In this document: positions 27,501 to 40,437 of the stretch, in pieces
How positions within the stretch are numbered: the first letter of the stretch is position 1
Layout of the letters: the number at the start of each line of letters is the position of its first letter
Assembly: GCA_914767715.1 (NCBI GenBank)
Contig: OU612066.1
Coordinates: forward strand, 11,725,001-11,789,000
DNA length: 64,000 nucleotides
Direction: 5' to 3'
Source of the DNA: Membranipora membranacea
Taxonomy: Eukaryota; Bryozoa; Gymnolaemata; Cheilostomatida; Membraniporidae
The notes under the pieces: model-generated
What the model was told of the DNA's origin: nothing
Databases searched by the model: none
What the model saw: only the letters and a program-made list of their open reading frames with translations
Position numbers and translations under genes: made by a program

Positions 27501-27688
27501 TCCTTTCTCACACACTACTTCAATACTGAGTGTCAACAAACAGCCTCTCATCAACATAACTTATTTAATTTAATAATCTTGAAAAATAAGAGAAAAGTGC
27601 ATTGTTAGGACTGAAATGAGTGGGGACACCTACCTTTTACTTTGTCCAGTTGTTTTCCAACCAGCTGTTTGGCTATAAAAGAGGCCAT
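24504..27688 (-). CDS. Complexin with C-terminal CAAX box
   Basis: Cytosolic regulator of synaptic vesicle exocytosis that binds the assembled SNARE complex. Exons: 27688-27634, 27091-26919, 26435-26315 and 24604-24504; phases agree and give 149 residues. The start is MASFIAKQLVGKQLDKVKG, the usual N-terminus of invertebrate complexins. Exon 2 encodes a charged accessory helix; exons 2 and 3 encode the SNARE-binding central helix (REKHRMAEEEREGMR then IRKKYGIKK). By alignment with mammalian complexin 1, the SNARE-contact positions R48, R59, R63, I66 and Y70 are kept, while Y52 is His. Exon 3 has RKRKTPEELAAEA, common to invertebrate complexins. Exon 4, 1.7 kb away, ends in KCSLM, a CAAX prenylation box that would tether the protein to membrane. 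The CAAX exon is supported by exact phase, a good acceptor and family precedent. Confidence 0.92.
27366..27440 (-). repeat. SINE fragment
   Basis: This segment, upstream of complexin exon 2, resembles part of the fuller element at about 44944-45188. Both share a GCGC..GAGTTGC / GCGCCAGATTGC block followed by TTTGCAGG and CAGAGCACACCTG. It lacks the tRNA-like head. Judged by eye, so the limits are approximate. Confidence 0.45.
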
Positions 27689-30167
27689 CTCTTTCCCAAG
27701 CCTATATAAAAGAGACAATAGTGAGATATGCTATATCATCGCTGTCATTGTGAAATTACTCCAGATTCACTATATCTGTAATTGCGTGACTGCAGACTAT
27801 TTCTATTTTTGCTCTCCGGTTGTCCACACATTCCGTCTTGTTTAAAATCATGCTACATGCTACTATTAGATTCACTGCTTAATTGGAGCATTACCACGAG
27901 TAGTTACATCAACCAAAGCTGGATTTATTTCAATTTAGAAGTTTGGGAGTAACAACCTACTGAACTTACCCAAGTGGCCCTAATGTACAGATCGTAGACA
28001 TTTTTAATGAAAGCAAAAGACTGTTTCGCATCAAGTAGTCTACAAATAGTGTCAGCTTCCCAAGTGCTACTGCTGCCGTTTTGCAGAGCATGTCTTGTCT
28101 CAGCCAAGTTCGAAGTCCTAGTATTTGCTCGAACGAAGTGTATTTTGGTTTTGCAATATCCCTACCTTACAGATACTAGTGACATTTTGGTGTCATAATG
28201 TGCCTCAATGACATGAGGATGATTGTACCATCAGCCCACTACACCATCGCTACTCTATGACCCTTTTCCCAGGTGAAAAAGCCACCTAGCACCCAAGAGA
28301 CTTATACCCTTTTGCTAGTCAGACAACTCAAGCCATCGTAGCATCAATGCTGGCCTGGCATCAGAACAATATGCTGCAGGCATAAACTTACCTAATATGT
28401 CACCTGTCCTTTTAGTTGTCGACCGATGGACCTTGGTGTTGTGTAAAGGACCTTGTCTGGCAGGCTGTAGAGTCTGCTGTTTGTCCTATGGTACAGATCT
28501 GTGGCTGGTTGGAAGTTACTACAATAGCTGCTTCAGGCAAGCCTGTGAGATCTTGATTTAAGCGTCAAACAGTACTAAACACCAATCCCTGCTAGCTATC
28601 ATCTAAACATTCTCAGCAAATCAATACTCTATTACAAAGTGTGTCATGGTAATGCCGCAATTTCATCCCTGTGTTGCATTATACGAACTATTGATTATCC
28701 ACTTTAGAGGGACTGTATTAGTGAAGCATACTCATGTTAGTTTCCTACAATCGTGTGCAGAGGCTATTTATTGCGTTCCAGCTGGTTTGGAGTCTACATG
28801 ATGCCACAACAACTGAAATGAATAATGATATTTAATCAATCCTTCTTGGGATTCATGATTGCATGTGTATATTAGTATTCAAAGTTTACATTCTACAATC
28901 TTGTGATTTATTTATAAACACATGGATAGATTTGATCTTGTTAATTCTGTTTGCAAAATTATGCTAATTTTGGACCCAGGGGATAGCTGATGGTACAAAC
29001 AAGTATGATAATATCCCGACAACAGCCAGTAACAGATGTTCTCATGCCTGCCAGGTAGCAAACATGAGTATTTACAACAGGAAATGGAAGCTTGGGTGTG
29101 AGGTCATTGCTCTGAGGAAGACCCATAATGTAGTAAAGCTCAAAGTGATAATCTCCTATGTGAGTTTTTTTCTTTTTCACTAATCATGTAAACATGTAAA
29201 GCACATATAGAAGCGAAATAAATAAACAGCTTATTACTCAACATAACGAGATTATGATTTTTCAAACTCATGGTTGCTGATTAAATAGTAAAGAAAATGT
29301 TCAGAAATCATTTTGTGCATAAGTTTATTAATCTCATTCCAACAATTACGACACCATTTAGTTTGAGCATTAGTTGACCAACTTGTGGTGTAAGTATTGC
29401 CACAAGACTAACTTCATCTATTAACCGATTATTTCTCATTTCACATCTCGGTTGTGGGCCTTGTTTCCATCTTGAGTTGTATGAAGTAACCCTAGCCGAT
29501 ATCGAACCTGCTACGAGTTTGCAATTGGAAATGTAGGCAAGCATTACGATTTCCGTATTGATTACTTCAAATGAGCTCAAGTTGCCAATTTGTCGGTTTT
29601 TATCACAATGTGAAAAAACTTAAAACAGTATTGAAAAATAGGTAAACAGTGTCCAGTGATGTTGAAAATTCTAACCTTCCATAATATTTCAGACTGCAAG
29701 TACTTTACCACTCTTGTCTAAGGATTAAGCAGCTAAACAAATCAATATACTGCAGAATTCATGTCCAGGTTATGAGCTCTAAACTTCTGAGTCATCACCC
29801 TGATATAATACAAATCTAACAGAAAGACAAAGTTACATTTTGCTCATGGTATAATTTTGTCAACAAAAAGCATTTGAAAGTGGTGTTGGACCAAAACCAA
29901 GGAAAAATATTGAAATACATTAATTTACCACTGACATCCCCTTTAGTCATGTCATTATCAAAGGAGCAAAGCTGATTTTCTTATAATTGAAGTAAAACGT
30001 TTTTCATTCAGAGTAAAGTCTCTAAGCCAATGAAGTGGAGGTCAATGTCCTGCTCATTGGCTTGTAAGTTTAGTTCTGAAAGCAATGTATGACTTGTCTC
30101 CTCATGTAAAGAGAAGGGGCAACTCCAACATTTATTTTTGCAGTGAATGTAAGTGGTTCTGGTTGTG
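27689..30167. other. Gene-free stretch upstream of complexin
   Basis: It should include the complexin promoter and 5' UTR next to 27688. No coding exon, RNA gene or clear mobile element was recognised in the rest. Confidence 0.45.
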
Positions 30168-30281
30168 CTAGAACAAGTATGTTCCCTCTGTGGTGGCGGA
30201 GGGATATTGCAAATGTTTGGTATTGATACCAAACGTTTGCATTATCCCTCCGCCACCACAGAGGGAACATACTTGTTCTAG
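30168..30281. mobile_element. 114-bp foldback element (MITE-like)
   Basis: It is an almost perfect palindrome with 57-bp arms and no spacer, starting CTAGAACAAGTATGTTCC and ending in its reverse complement. I count three mismatches, all near the centre. TTGTGC occurs beside both ends (just inside 30163-30168 on the left, 30284-30289 on the right), which could be a target-site duplication. A diverged relative lies at about 52866-52960, inside ARF-like gene B. Structure and dispersal point to a non-autonomous transposon or other foldback repeat. Confidence 0.8.
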
Positions 30282-31654
30282 ATTGTGCACATCATTTTGA
30301 TTCGCCCATTGCTTCTATCCAAACTTAGAAGAAACACCTCCCAGTAGTTTCAATCTCCATAGCAAACTACTGAAATGAACCTCTCAGTCTTTGCAACCAT
30401 TTTGTTGAATCAGGTTGATTGATGAGTACTTTATTATCGATCTAAATACATTGAAAAATGTATATCACTGATCTGATTTATCAAGTTGATTTTATGGGTA
30501 TGATATGGTCACTTGTCTCCCATATGGTAGCCGAAGTGTGCTTCTCACAAAGCCCTTACATTTTTCATCTTTCCATTGATGGAAATTTCGTTTTCACAAA
30601 AGTGAACTCAATCCAAACTTGATTTTTTTAAATAACTCATGTGCATAGCATAATACATGAATTACGGCATTGTCGACAGGTTGTCGTTCAACAAGCCCAT
30701 CATCGGTCTAAATTCAGTTCTTACACCTTAGCAGCAGACAAGCAACAAAGCCTGAGTATACGGTTGTTTTCAGTTTTATTATTTTTATTTGATCATAACA
30801 CAAAAGCAAGCAGGAATGATAGAAAACTGCCTGTTTTGTAGGAAAAAAAAAGAAGATTATAGGCAGTCGGGAGACCTACAACTGATTTTACTAGTTATGA
30901 TTGCAATTTTAATCCCAATCAATAATTGACAAGGGCAAAAGTACATGGTTATCCACAGAAGCCTTTCTTCTCTGCGATAAAATGTACAACGGTTACCAGG
31001 ATTTGACTGGAAACCACAAACATGCTTAGAATACTTAACGTTTATGGCAATAAAGATATTTTGTTAATCTCGGTTGCAGACAATCAAAATCACCGAGATG
31101 AAACAATAGTTATAATACAGTATATTCTGAGGGGGTTAAATTGGATGCATAACATGTCGCTGAATTTTGGCATCGAATTCACAATGTCTATCTGGTCCAT
31201 CCAACGAAATATTAAGCGAGAAATAATACAAAATAAAATAGAAAATAATTATGTCCTCTCTCAATTTTCCACATCTCCAAAGGACCGGCCACTGTTAACA
31301 GATATCGATTTTATCACATGTTCCAAACAGAGAGGAACTGTTGTCAAATAGTTGGATGAATAAATAATATGGTTAGAGTTAGAGATATCATAGGGTGATC
31401 ACGTATACGACAAAAAGGTCCCTTAGAAAATATTGTTTGGATGAGCAACATATTAATCACTGTATCAGTCCCAGTTTGCCTGTATATGGATCGGCTATGA
31501 GAACTTGGTTATAGTGACAGTTACAGCCTGTCAGAATAGTGACAGCTTGTCATCATTTTATGACACTACTGTAGACTGATTTGAGCACCTTCAGTTTCTT
31601 ATATTTGGCGTCTCTTATCATATCATATCGTCACATCTCAGCCAACTTTCTCCT
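30282..31654. other. Gene-free stretch before FAR gene A
   Basis: AT-rich DNA. A 109-codon open frame lies at 31022-31351 on the plus strand, but it has no recognisable motif and looks like chance. The right end probably carries the 3' UTR of the minus-strand reductase. Confidence 0.4.
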
Positions 31655-34600
31655 CTATTTACTGATAGTACCAGTTAACCTGCTGAATCTGACAAACTTG
31701 AGCACTAAGGCTAGGATGAACTGCCACAGATTCCTGGCTATTTGACTTCGAGCTATTAACACCCTCCACAGTGCCACCACCAGTATGGTGTTAAATGTGT
31801 ATCTGATATTCCTGAGCCTGGAAAAAATCAGATACAAACTGTCATAATCAGATATGATACTACAAGAATTTACCAACATAAATAATACTGGGCATGTTGG
31901 CATATCAGAACAAGAGGTGAGGGAAAGTAACTCCTTGATCTGATACAGATACTCCAAAGTTTTAAATTTATCAACACATCGACTTAAACTAAATGGGGAA
32001 TACAACAATACTCCGAATGTTTTGATTCTGGAATCTATGAATTCAACAGCTTGGTCATATGGTAGATGGCTCAATAAAGACTCGGCTCCTGCCAATCCCT
32101 TAAAATAAAATCGATGGCATCTTGCTCAGTTTAAATTTTCATCCTTCTGGGTACATATGATAGAAAAATTGATTATAAGCAAAATATGTATCTGGCTGAG
32201 ATTTGAGAATACTAGACTTACTTAGTAAGATGAGCTCTAGCTGCAGGTACACCAGCTAATGCTTCATTCATCACATACAGCTTTGTACCCAGAATATGAT
32301 TCTCTACATACTCAGGCCAGTTCAGACTTCGGGGACACAAGTAATATGTCTGTAAAATACAATATATTATATATATAAGTAATACACATAGATTATACAT
32401 AAGAAATAATATGTCTGAAAAATATATACAGGTATTTCATGAGAGGCTGGAAGAACCTTGATAAATAAAGGATCGCATAATCTGAAATTATATGCGCCAT
32501 TATCGCAGAAGTGATTTAGCTTATAGTTAGGGAACAATCCACTATATTGCTCTCTACAGACGAATACTGCAAGCAGATTTATCACTGATATATATAGAAT
32601 AATTTAATCTGGTCACATTTATCTATTTGTGATTTATCAATCTCACACTATCTACTTCTGCCTGCACACAGTTATCTTCTAAAGTTGAGGTAAGTTTACC
32701 TTTTTATCTTCTGCTGATAGCTGTGACGTCAGTAGATCATTGTTAGTGTAGGTCCATTCCCATGATCTCATGGTGAAAAAGTTCAGTACATCCATAGTTT
32801 TGTGAAGCTTTGTATACATATCTACCATGCTAAAATAGACCATAATCTGATTGTTAATACAGTCCTACACATTCCTATGTATGTATCACAAACTTTATTT
32901 ATCGATCTAGGATTGAAACAATTGAGAAAATGCATTGTTGATCTTGAAAGAATCCAGAGAGCTGAAGGCTTTGCTGTGTAAATGAAACCTGCAGAATCAG
33001 TAAATAAGGTCAAAAGTTAGGATGTTACTGGTCTGCAAGATATTGTTAAATTTGCTATTTTCCTTTGCAATTTTAATAAACACCCTTATTCTTAACCTGA
33101 AAGATATGGGCCATTTATTTTTCTATGGGCCTTCTACTACTTACTATGGCCTCTTTCCAGAGAGTCGTATGGCCATATCCATCATATAGGCAGGGACTAG
33201 ATGGCTGATCAGTACCCAGTAATCGTGTACCATCGTGTTATTCCTCAATACTACATTTGTCGGTCGTCTGAAAGCTTTCTCAAATGGTGTCTTCCAGAAA
33301 AACTTCAGTGCGATACTCTCTACAATATAGTATGAAAAGATGTGACATGAAAAATGCTAGAAAGCTGAAGTATTTAAGTCCACAAAGTGATCATAGAACA
33401 TGTATTTGCAAATGTAACCAAGGTTTTGGGTCAGTTACGGGAAAGTTTGACGCTACTGGGACCAGCATCCGGGATGGCATCCCAAATATCATCTGGGACA
33501 ATGTGTATGAATATGGAATAATCAGATGCAGATTATAGAAAACCACACAACAGATCTAAAACTATCAAATCGAGACAGTAGTAGAACACTCACCTATCTC
33601 ACCCCATGTGAATGGGTTAGTTCCACCTGTTGTACAGTGATAGATAGGGATATCTTTAGGTTTGGATAGCACTGTACACCAGGCTGTAGCTATCATCATA
33701 TTCACAGGTAGATCTACTGGTACAATGTCTGCTACGGCATCAGGCTCAGCGTGGAATGACCTCAGCAAGCCTTTACCAGTCTATAAAAATAACATGGATA
33801 AATTATTAGAAAGCTAATAATGAAGGACAGTGAACCATCACTGTCAATCAAGAGGGAGATTACACCAAAGCTATCATCTATATCAGATTCAAAGGAAATA
33901 TGCTGTTTGATATTCATGCATGTAGTAAGCTACCAGTAAAATGCTTTCAGCTATAACCACTATTAATATAATTGTTTAATTGAAAAAATGAGGTCCTGAA
34001 ATTTGCCAGACAGACTCAAACTATAACTATTGCTAAACCGACCACCACACAAAACTCACAGCGATATATAGTCCACTAGGCCCATTGTAGTTATCGATCC
34101 ACCCAGGGAAGGGCTCCTTCCACGACGCCCCGACTATTGATGGCCTCACTATGGCTAGTGGCATATCTTTGCCTTCGTTAACCAGCAGGTGCTCGGCTAA
34201 CTGTTTAGTGTATGTGTAGGTGTTAGGTTTATCTCCAAGTAGATTCGGAGTTATCTTATCCAAGGATGCATCATCCAGGATACTGAAAATATAGAATACA
34301 ACAATATGTCATATGCGATCGAAATTGAAATGATTGGGTCATGGGCATTTCATGCATGCTGAAGGGCAGAGTTCACCTCGTGTAACTCTTAGAGGTAGGT
34401 GACAGCTGTATCATCTGTATCGAATACTACATCTAGTAATCACGGTACAAGATAACATAGTCCATTCAATGGTCAACGGTCAACGCAACCCCTACCCATG
34501 ATCAGAATGTTTTACATTGATTGACCTTGTAATTTACACTTTGGTATGGTATGGCTGCTGCTTGCTCTACATACACCTTACACAACTCTCGCAGGGTGAT

Positions 34601-37600
34601 ATTGAGCGCATACACAGGTTAGAACGATGAAGTTCATTCACCTGATAACATGAGTCAATATTACAAGTTTAGTATGCTCAATGTAAATCAGTGATAAGAA
34701 CTATGTTTGAACAAGATATAGTATAAAATTTCCAGAACAGTCTACCATACCACGCACATGACTGTACCTTTAGTAAAATGTTTGATTCATCAGGATGACA
34801 AGTATGATTAAGAATGATATGAAGTGAGCATAAAATATCAATATTTTAAAAATTCATGATGATACTGGAGAGTGAATGCCAAGTTTACATGACCATCGTC
34901 AGTGTAGAACTATTATTTTATATATGAATGAATCAGCACTGCCCTGTCCAAGACGAGGAAGTGAAGAAAGCCTTTTAATGAACAAGATGTCACGGGAAGA
35001 GAAGCTGCATCACTGCAATTTGAATCTCCACAAACAGCCATAATTTTTAAAACTATCAGGTTAGCTATAGTTAAGATTGCAGATCCCTCACTCAAAGATC
35101 AACTGAGCACAATACCACATTTATCAATTTTTTCAAAACCAGTATTCTTGGCACAAAGCAGTAATATCTACCACATCCCTACAGGATGATGGCGTTGGGC
35201 CTGGTAAACTGGTGGCGAATTTTTAATGCAATGGAATTTGTTTACAAGAGGAGGTTTCACAACTCAACATTTTGGTTTATTGCTCAGAATAAATGAGGCC
35301 AGTAACAAGGGGTCTGTCAATCTACTAAAGCAGGCATATCATTGTGTATGTTATGTACTATGTAGGCCTAAGGCCAACATCAAGCCATATTGTGCGTTGC
35401 TTAGTGATCCAGAAAGCTCTTGATGCACTCACCTGCACAGATCTATGATTTGTTGGGGTTCTATAGGGGTGGGGTAGACCATCTCCTCAATAAAATGTCT
35501 ATCACAGTTAGCATACGCTGTAGAAACGTGTAAAAAGAGCTGCAAAAAGAGAGAACAATGCATGAATGCATGTAAAGTGATTATGAACAATGAAGCTATT
35601 AGCAAGGTGTACTTTACGATCATAGCCTACTAACTCGACATGACTGAATAAGTAAAACTTGGGGCCACTAATCGAATCTATTGATACATGTTCGCAGGTT
35701 CTCTTTCCTGACAGGCAAAAATATCTAGGTTTCAAAGACCCTCGCCTTATTGACGTTGGCAACATATATTGGTTATTTGGTAGGATTCGACTGTGGCCAA
35801 AATATATGCATGTCTCAGTGATTCAGCTATCAGTAAAATTGATTAAAGTTTTAATTCATCAAATCAATCCAGGTATTGAAATTTTGGACAAAGTACAGAG
35901 AATTTCTGCACAAATTGATAGCAATAATCCATCGACCCTTGATAAGTTTGGCAACACGTGTTTGCTCACCGCATTCACGTTCCATTTATTGACTAAGCTC
36001 TGAATATAATACTAAGTGCTTCCCTCCCAATGCTAGAGAAACAATGTAATCAAAACATGCTCAATATTTATTATAGAAACCCTGACAGATAACTGATTCT
36101 TCTCTTGTTGTTACTGAATATTGATCACATCAGACATTCAATTAGCAGCTCCATTCTCAGCCAGCTCAAGAACCTCTTCATCTCATACTGTCTACTGTCA
36201 GGCAAGGAGAAAAAGTCTGGGGGGGGGGGGCTCATTGATGACATACAGCTGGTCTGACTGCATGTGATATGCTGTATTGTAGCTGGTCTGCTATGATAGC
36301 CTCATGATATGCTGTATAGACAGCGAATACTAGCTTGTCACACTAGGCATGATATGGCCACTTACCTCCAACTTTTTAAATGTTTTACACAGTTCTATCA
36401 TCTTTCTGACACCTATCATGTTCATCTCCACAGCCAACCTGTAAGAAGCAGACCATAAACGAACATTAGGCTCGTCGAAGAAGGGCCATAAACAAACATG
36501 AGGCTTAATATTTTGCAGATGAATTAGTCATAGTGTCACAATTCTGACAGTCGGACCAGGCCATGGATATGGAATTCTATTGCATTCTATGACCATTTTC
36601 CTTGCTCTGATTAACATAAATAATTGGTATCCTAGACGACTGGCCATGTGCCTGCAGTGAGTACAGCTACTTGAGACATACTAGCATTGTGAGAACAAGA
36701 TTTTAATCTTTGAGGAAGTCTTTTCAAACATAGAGAAGCCGGTTAGAGAGAGCGGGATGTGTATGAAAATAATATAATTATAGGGAAGCAGACTTTGTGG
36801 ATCTAAAACCAGCTGGAAAGTCATTGATGCAGCTGCTAGGCTTCAGCCAATGTTACACAAAGTGATATGTTGGTGCTGCTCAGATTGCTGGTATGATAGA
36901 GTTATATCTGCTCTTGGAATGTACCAATAATCTAATAAATTTATGATTACATACCTCAGTGGTTCATCGAACCTAACAGTGGCTGCAGAGTGAAACACGA
37001 TGCTGACATTATTTCTCATTCTCTCGGCATCTTCATGGCTGATTCCTAAATTGTGTTCCATCATATCACCTTCTACTGCTTTGATCTTTGATTCAAACTC
37101 GGGATTCCTCTTACTCAATTCTTCAAATATCTGTAACAAGAAGTTAGCAACATGAACGAAGAATCACATTGGGACCATCTAACAGTTAAGCAATGTGAAT
37201 AATATACGGAATGAGGGGGCCAAGTCTTCAACTCTGTAGACTATCCAGGATTTGGTTGTTCCATCATACTACATGTTGTTGCTTGTGAGGCACCAATAAC
37301 AAATATGAAATTTTTTTGCCGTGCAGCCTAACAACGACCACCAACCGAAATATGATATATTATTATTGACCTATACATCCTTACTTTTCACATCCACCGC
37401 ATTGTATATCAAGCTGCATATTTCAGACCTTTAAACACGATCTTACAACATAGGTACCATCAGATTCTATCACATATACATCTCAACACAAATATCCAGG
37501 TTAAGTTCTATATCATAACATGCCAATATGCCATTGTATATCAATCATAACTGTCAATACTGTCAACATGTATATCAATCATAAACTGCCAAAGTGCTGG

Positions 37601-37876
37601 GAATTCACAGAAAATCCAGATAACCACCAGTTCCCAGAAACCAGAAATATGGATTGCACAACTTACTTTTTCTTTAAACATTTTCTTGAGCCGTTCATGC
37701 ACAGACTGACTTCTCCTGGGCCTGACGAGCATGTAAATATCACCGATGTCGGGGCAGCATCGCAAAATCTTCTCTATAAACACTTTGCCGATAAATCCGG
37801 TGCCGCCAGTGAGGAATATGTTGCGTCCGCGATAGAACTCCGCCACTGAGGGGAAGGTAGACAGTGAGTCAGCCAT
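31655..37876 (-). CDS. Fatty acyl-CoA reductase A (FAR1-like), 10 exons
   Basis: Alcohol-forming reductase that converts fatty acyl-CoA to fatty alcohol with NADPH, feeding ether-lipid or wax synthesis; relatives are tail-anchored in peroxisome or ER membrane. Exons: 37876-37667, 37130-36955, 36438-36366, 35539-35433, 34282-34060, 33780-33594, 33319-33145, 32829-32700, 32349-32222 and 31817-31655. All junctions are in phase, giving 523 residues (human FAR1 is about 515). The Rossmann motif TGGTGFIG is at residues 23-30. HVSTAYANC follows, then the catalytic YxxxK at Y211-K215 in [12 protein letters not shown], and [20 protein letters not shown]. The C-terminal FAR_C domain has [13 protein letters not shown] and [15 protein letters not shown], and a hydrophobic stretch near the end could be a membrane anchor. 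Every expected element is intact. It is the downstream member of a tandem pair. Confidence 0.95.
36219..36230 (+). repeat. Poly(G) run
   Basis: Twelve consecutive G residues in an intron of FAR gene A. It is a simple homopolymer and a likely site of sequencing error or slippage. Confidence 0.8.
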
Positions 37877-40437
37877 TTTTGCTTATCTATAAATATACAA
37901 CGTAGATAAATTTTGTCACAATGAGTGGTAATATTATAAGTTGATGGGCTGATGAGGAAGTTTAGCAGATGCTTGTCAGTACTCAATAGACAAGGAAGGA
38001 TATATAACACCAAGAAACATTTAGTCAAACATCTATTGGGTTGTGAGCCCGTAGGTCAGTTATTGAATGCACTTAGTCTCACAGGTCACTACAAGTCTCT
38101 CACACAGCATTGTGCGAAGATCTGCTTTGTGTGTTTGGGCATAAAAAGCTAACTTGAGTGAATATCCTCAAACCTGATCCAAGCTGCAAATGGACAAATT
38201 GCTTAGTGTTACAGATTTGTACTTTGTAATTCACTCAAATACCAGAATAGCTTTCTCAATTATCAGGCGTAGATGGAGCCTATATTCCACAATCTCAGAA
38301 ACAATTTTGTAAGGAACTGTACTGCTTTGGAGCAGCCTACCTACATAAAAACTTCTCATCATCCAACATCAAATCCAGAACTCGCAAGCCTAGATGTTTT
38401 TTTTCGAGTTGTACTCAACTCATTCATAAGCAGAGCTAGTAATTGCCACCATTCATTGTATGATGAGTAGTAAATGACCACACTTTGGATATCATCGCCA
38501 ATGTAGAGGTACCCAATGATTCATTCGCCCTACCTGCGTACTAGCACTTGGCCTACACAGATTGTCAGGGTGCTGGTACTCTTCCCATGTAAACTAAACT
38601 AGATGGTTGTCATGTAGCCCAAAGCTAGAATTCCTTATCTTCCGATATGCTAATCTATTTATTCCGTTAGATTTTAATAGGCTTGAATGATGTCCACACA
38701 GTAGGTCTATGACGTGATTAGTTGTGATTGTAGAGGCAGTTGTCAGTCATGGGCTTCTGGGTGTCGCATGGTAACTCATTCAATCCAATAAAGTGGTTGA
38801 CGAAGGACCCAGTGGGTAACTTTTAATTAGCAGGTAGGCTAAAAATGCCTTACGACCACCTGCTTCCTCTCATTCTGTGGGCCTGACTAAAGAATGTGGA
38901 TGTCACTGTAGTTAACTGAGTGCCAAGTGGCTGGCAGACAAAAGGAGGAGCAGAGCAATGATGATAAGTAATTTCTCTGCTTTTGTCAACTTCTTTAAGT
39001 TGACTAACACTAAGTAGCTCCAGTTTGTCAACTTCTTTCTTCTCTCAGAAGGCTATAGATAGTATTAGGAAGGCCAATATATAAAGTACAGACATTGATT
39101 GACTCACTCAGCTCTCGTGACAGGATTAGGATTGGAAATTGATGGTAATAAATGTATAAATAGATCAGTCCACTAGCCTAGTCGCTAGTACTTATATCAA
39201 TGAAGAAGGAGTTCATTGCTTATACTTTCTAGACCGGTATTTTTCTTTTGTTAAAATCAACAAAATACAAGAAGATAGCAAGGTATGCTAATCAGGTAAG
39301 GATACACAAATACTTACAAAGTCAATCTCAGGAATTTACAGTATCTGGTGATTTGTACAGCCTACTTTTTCATTCAAATGACCTCTTATTTCTGCCACTC
39401 ACTCCCCTTTTTCTCCTTCAATGAGTCAATCACTAAGTTTTGTCATGCTTTCACTTCATAGTTGTTAGTGACCAAACATAACAAAGAAGCCTCATTGGTC
39501 AATACTGAGATAGGATTATTCTAATTGGCTATTACTGTATGGTATGAGAATTCCTTGACCTAGTATTTGAATATGTTCACTAATTGAAGAGTTATCCTCT
39601 TTCAGTTCATGGTACCATAACTTACCAGGAAAGTTTCTCAAACCTGTTATCACAATCAATGGCTACCAAAATGAGTTAGTGATCAATTAACTTACAACCA
39701 ATTATTATCTTGTATCCTTTGACCGTTATGTTGCGATCAGTTTATTTGTCAGGACTCTGAGCTGAGAAAGTGTCTAGCACAAGTTTTTTAAATTGTGAAA
39801 AAGAATCACTTCACTGCGGAATTTGAATTATTGGGTTTAGAGACAGAGAGATCGAAGCTAGAAAGGATTTACAGAAGGTAGCACATTGAGTCATGAAACA
39901 GAGGGTTAAAAAAGGCTAATAGTTTTGTCAACTGCCAGTGTTCTTGCATTGAATTGCTTGCAATGATCAATGAACAATAATATTAAAGTAAAATGTCACT
40001 AGATATTGGAAGATCTGTTCAGCATTTAGATATATCGCCTATTTAAAGTTTAAAATATATGAATAACACACCACATTCATATTATTACCCATTCACCACT
40101 AAACTACCTACCACACAAGCACACTGCAAGGAGTCATTAAGACTATGGAGATGCAGAATCATGAATAATTAAAAACTTTAAAGTTTAAAAGCACCATTGC
40201 ATATCAGGTAAAATGAGCTTTGTAATTTTAGAATATAATAGAGATGATTATCAAAACAAATATGACTTAGAATTTAGCAGAGGAGGGATTATATAATTCC
40301 TAGAGACTCAGGAGTGATGGTGAGTGACTGTCTTTCTACATTTCACACAGTATATTTCTTGATTCTAGTTCGAACATTGGCACATTGGATATTTTAAACA
40401 TCGTACTCATAGGTGCACCGGTGCCCAAGCCAGCCTT
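37877..40437. other. Spacer between the two FAR genes
   Basis: The left part next to 37876 should hold the promoter of FAR gene A and the right end the 3' UTR of FAR gene B. No third reductase exon or relic, and no other gene, was seen. Confidence 0.5.

Noticed and set aside
30008-30270. Two overlapping minus-strand open frames
   Set aside because: They run through the 30168-30281 foldback and show no protein-like conservation.
31022-31351. 109-codon plus-strand open frame
   Set aside because: No recognisable motif, AT-driven composition and no splice or promoter support; probably chance.
31818-32095. In-frame open extension upstream of the last FAR gene A exon
   Set aside because: The splice acceptor at 31818 and the exact match to gene B and FAR1 show it is intron.
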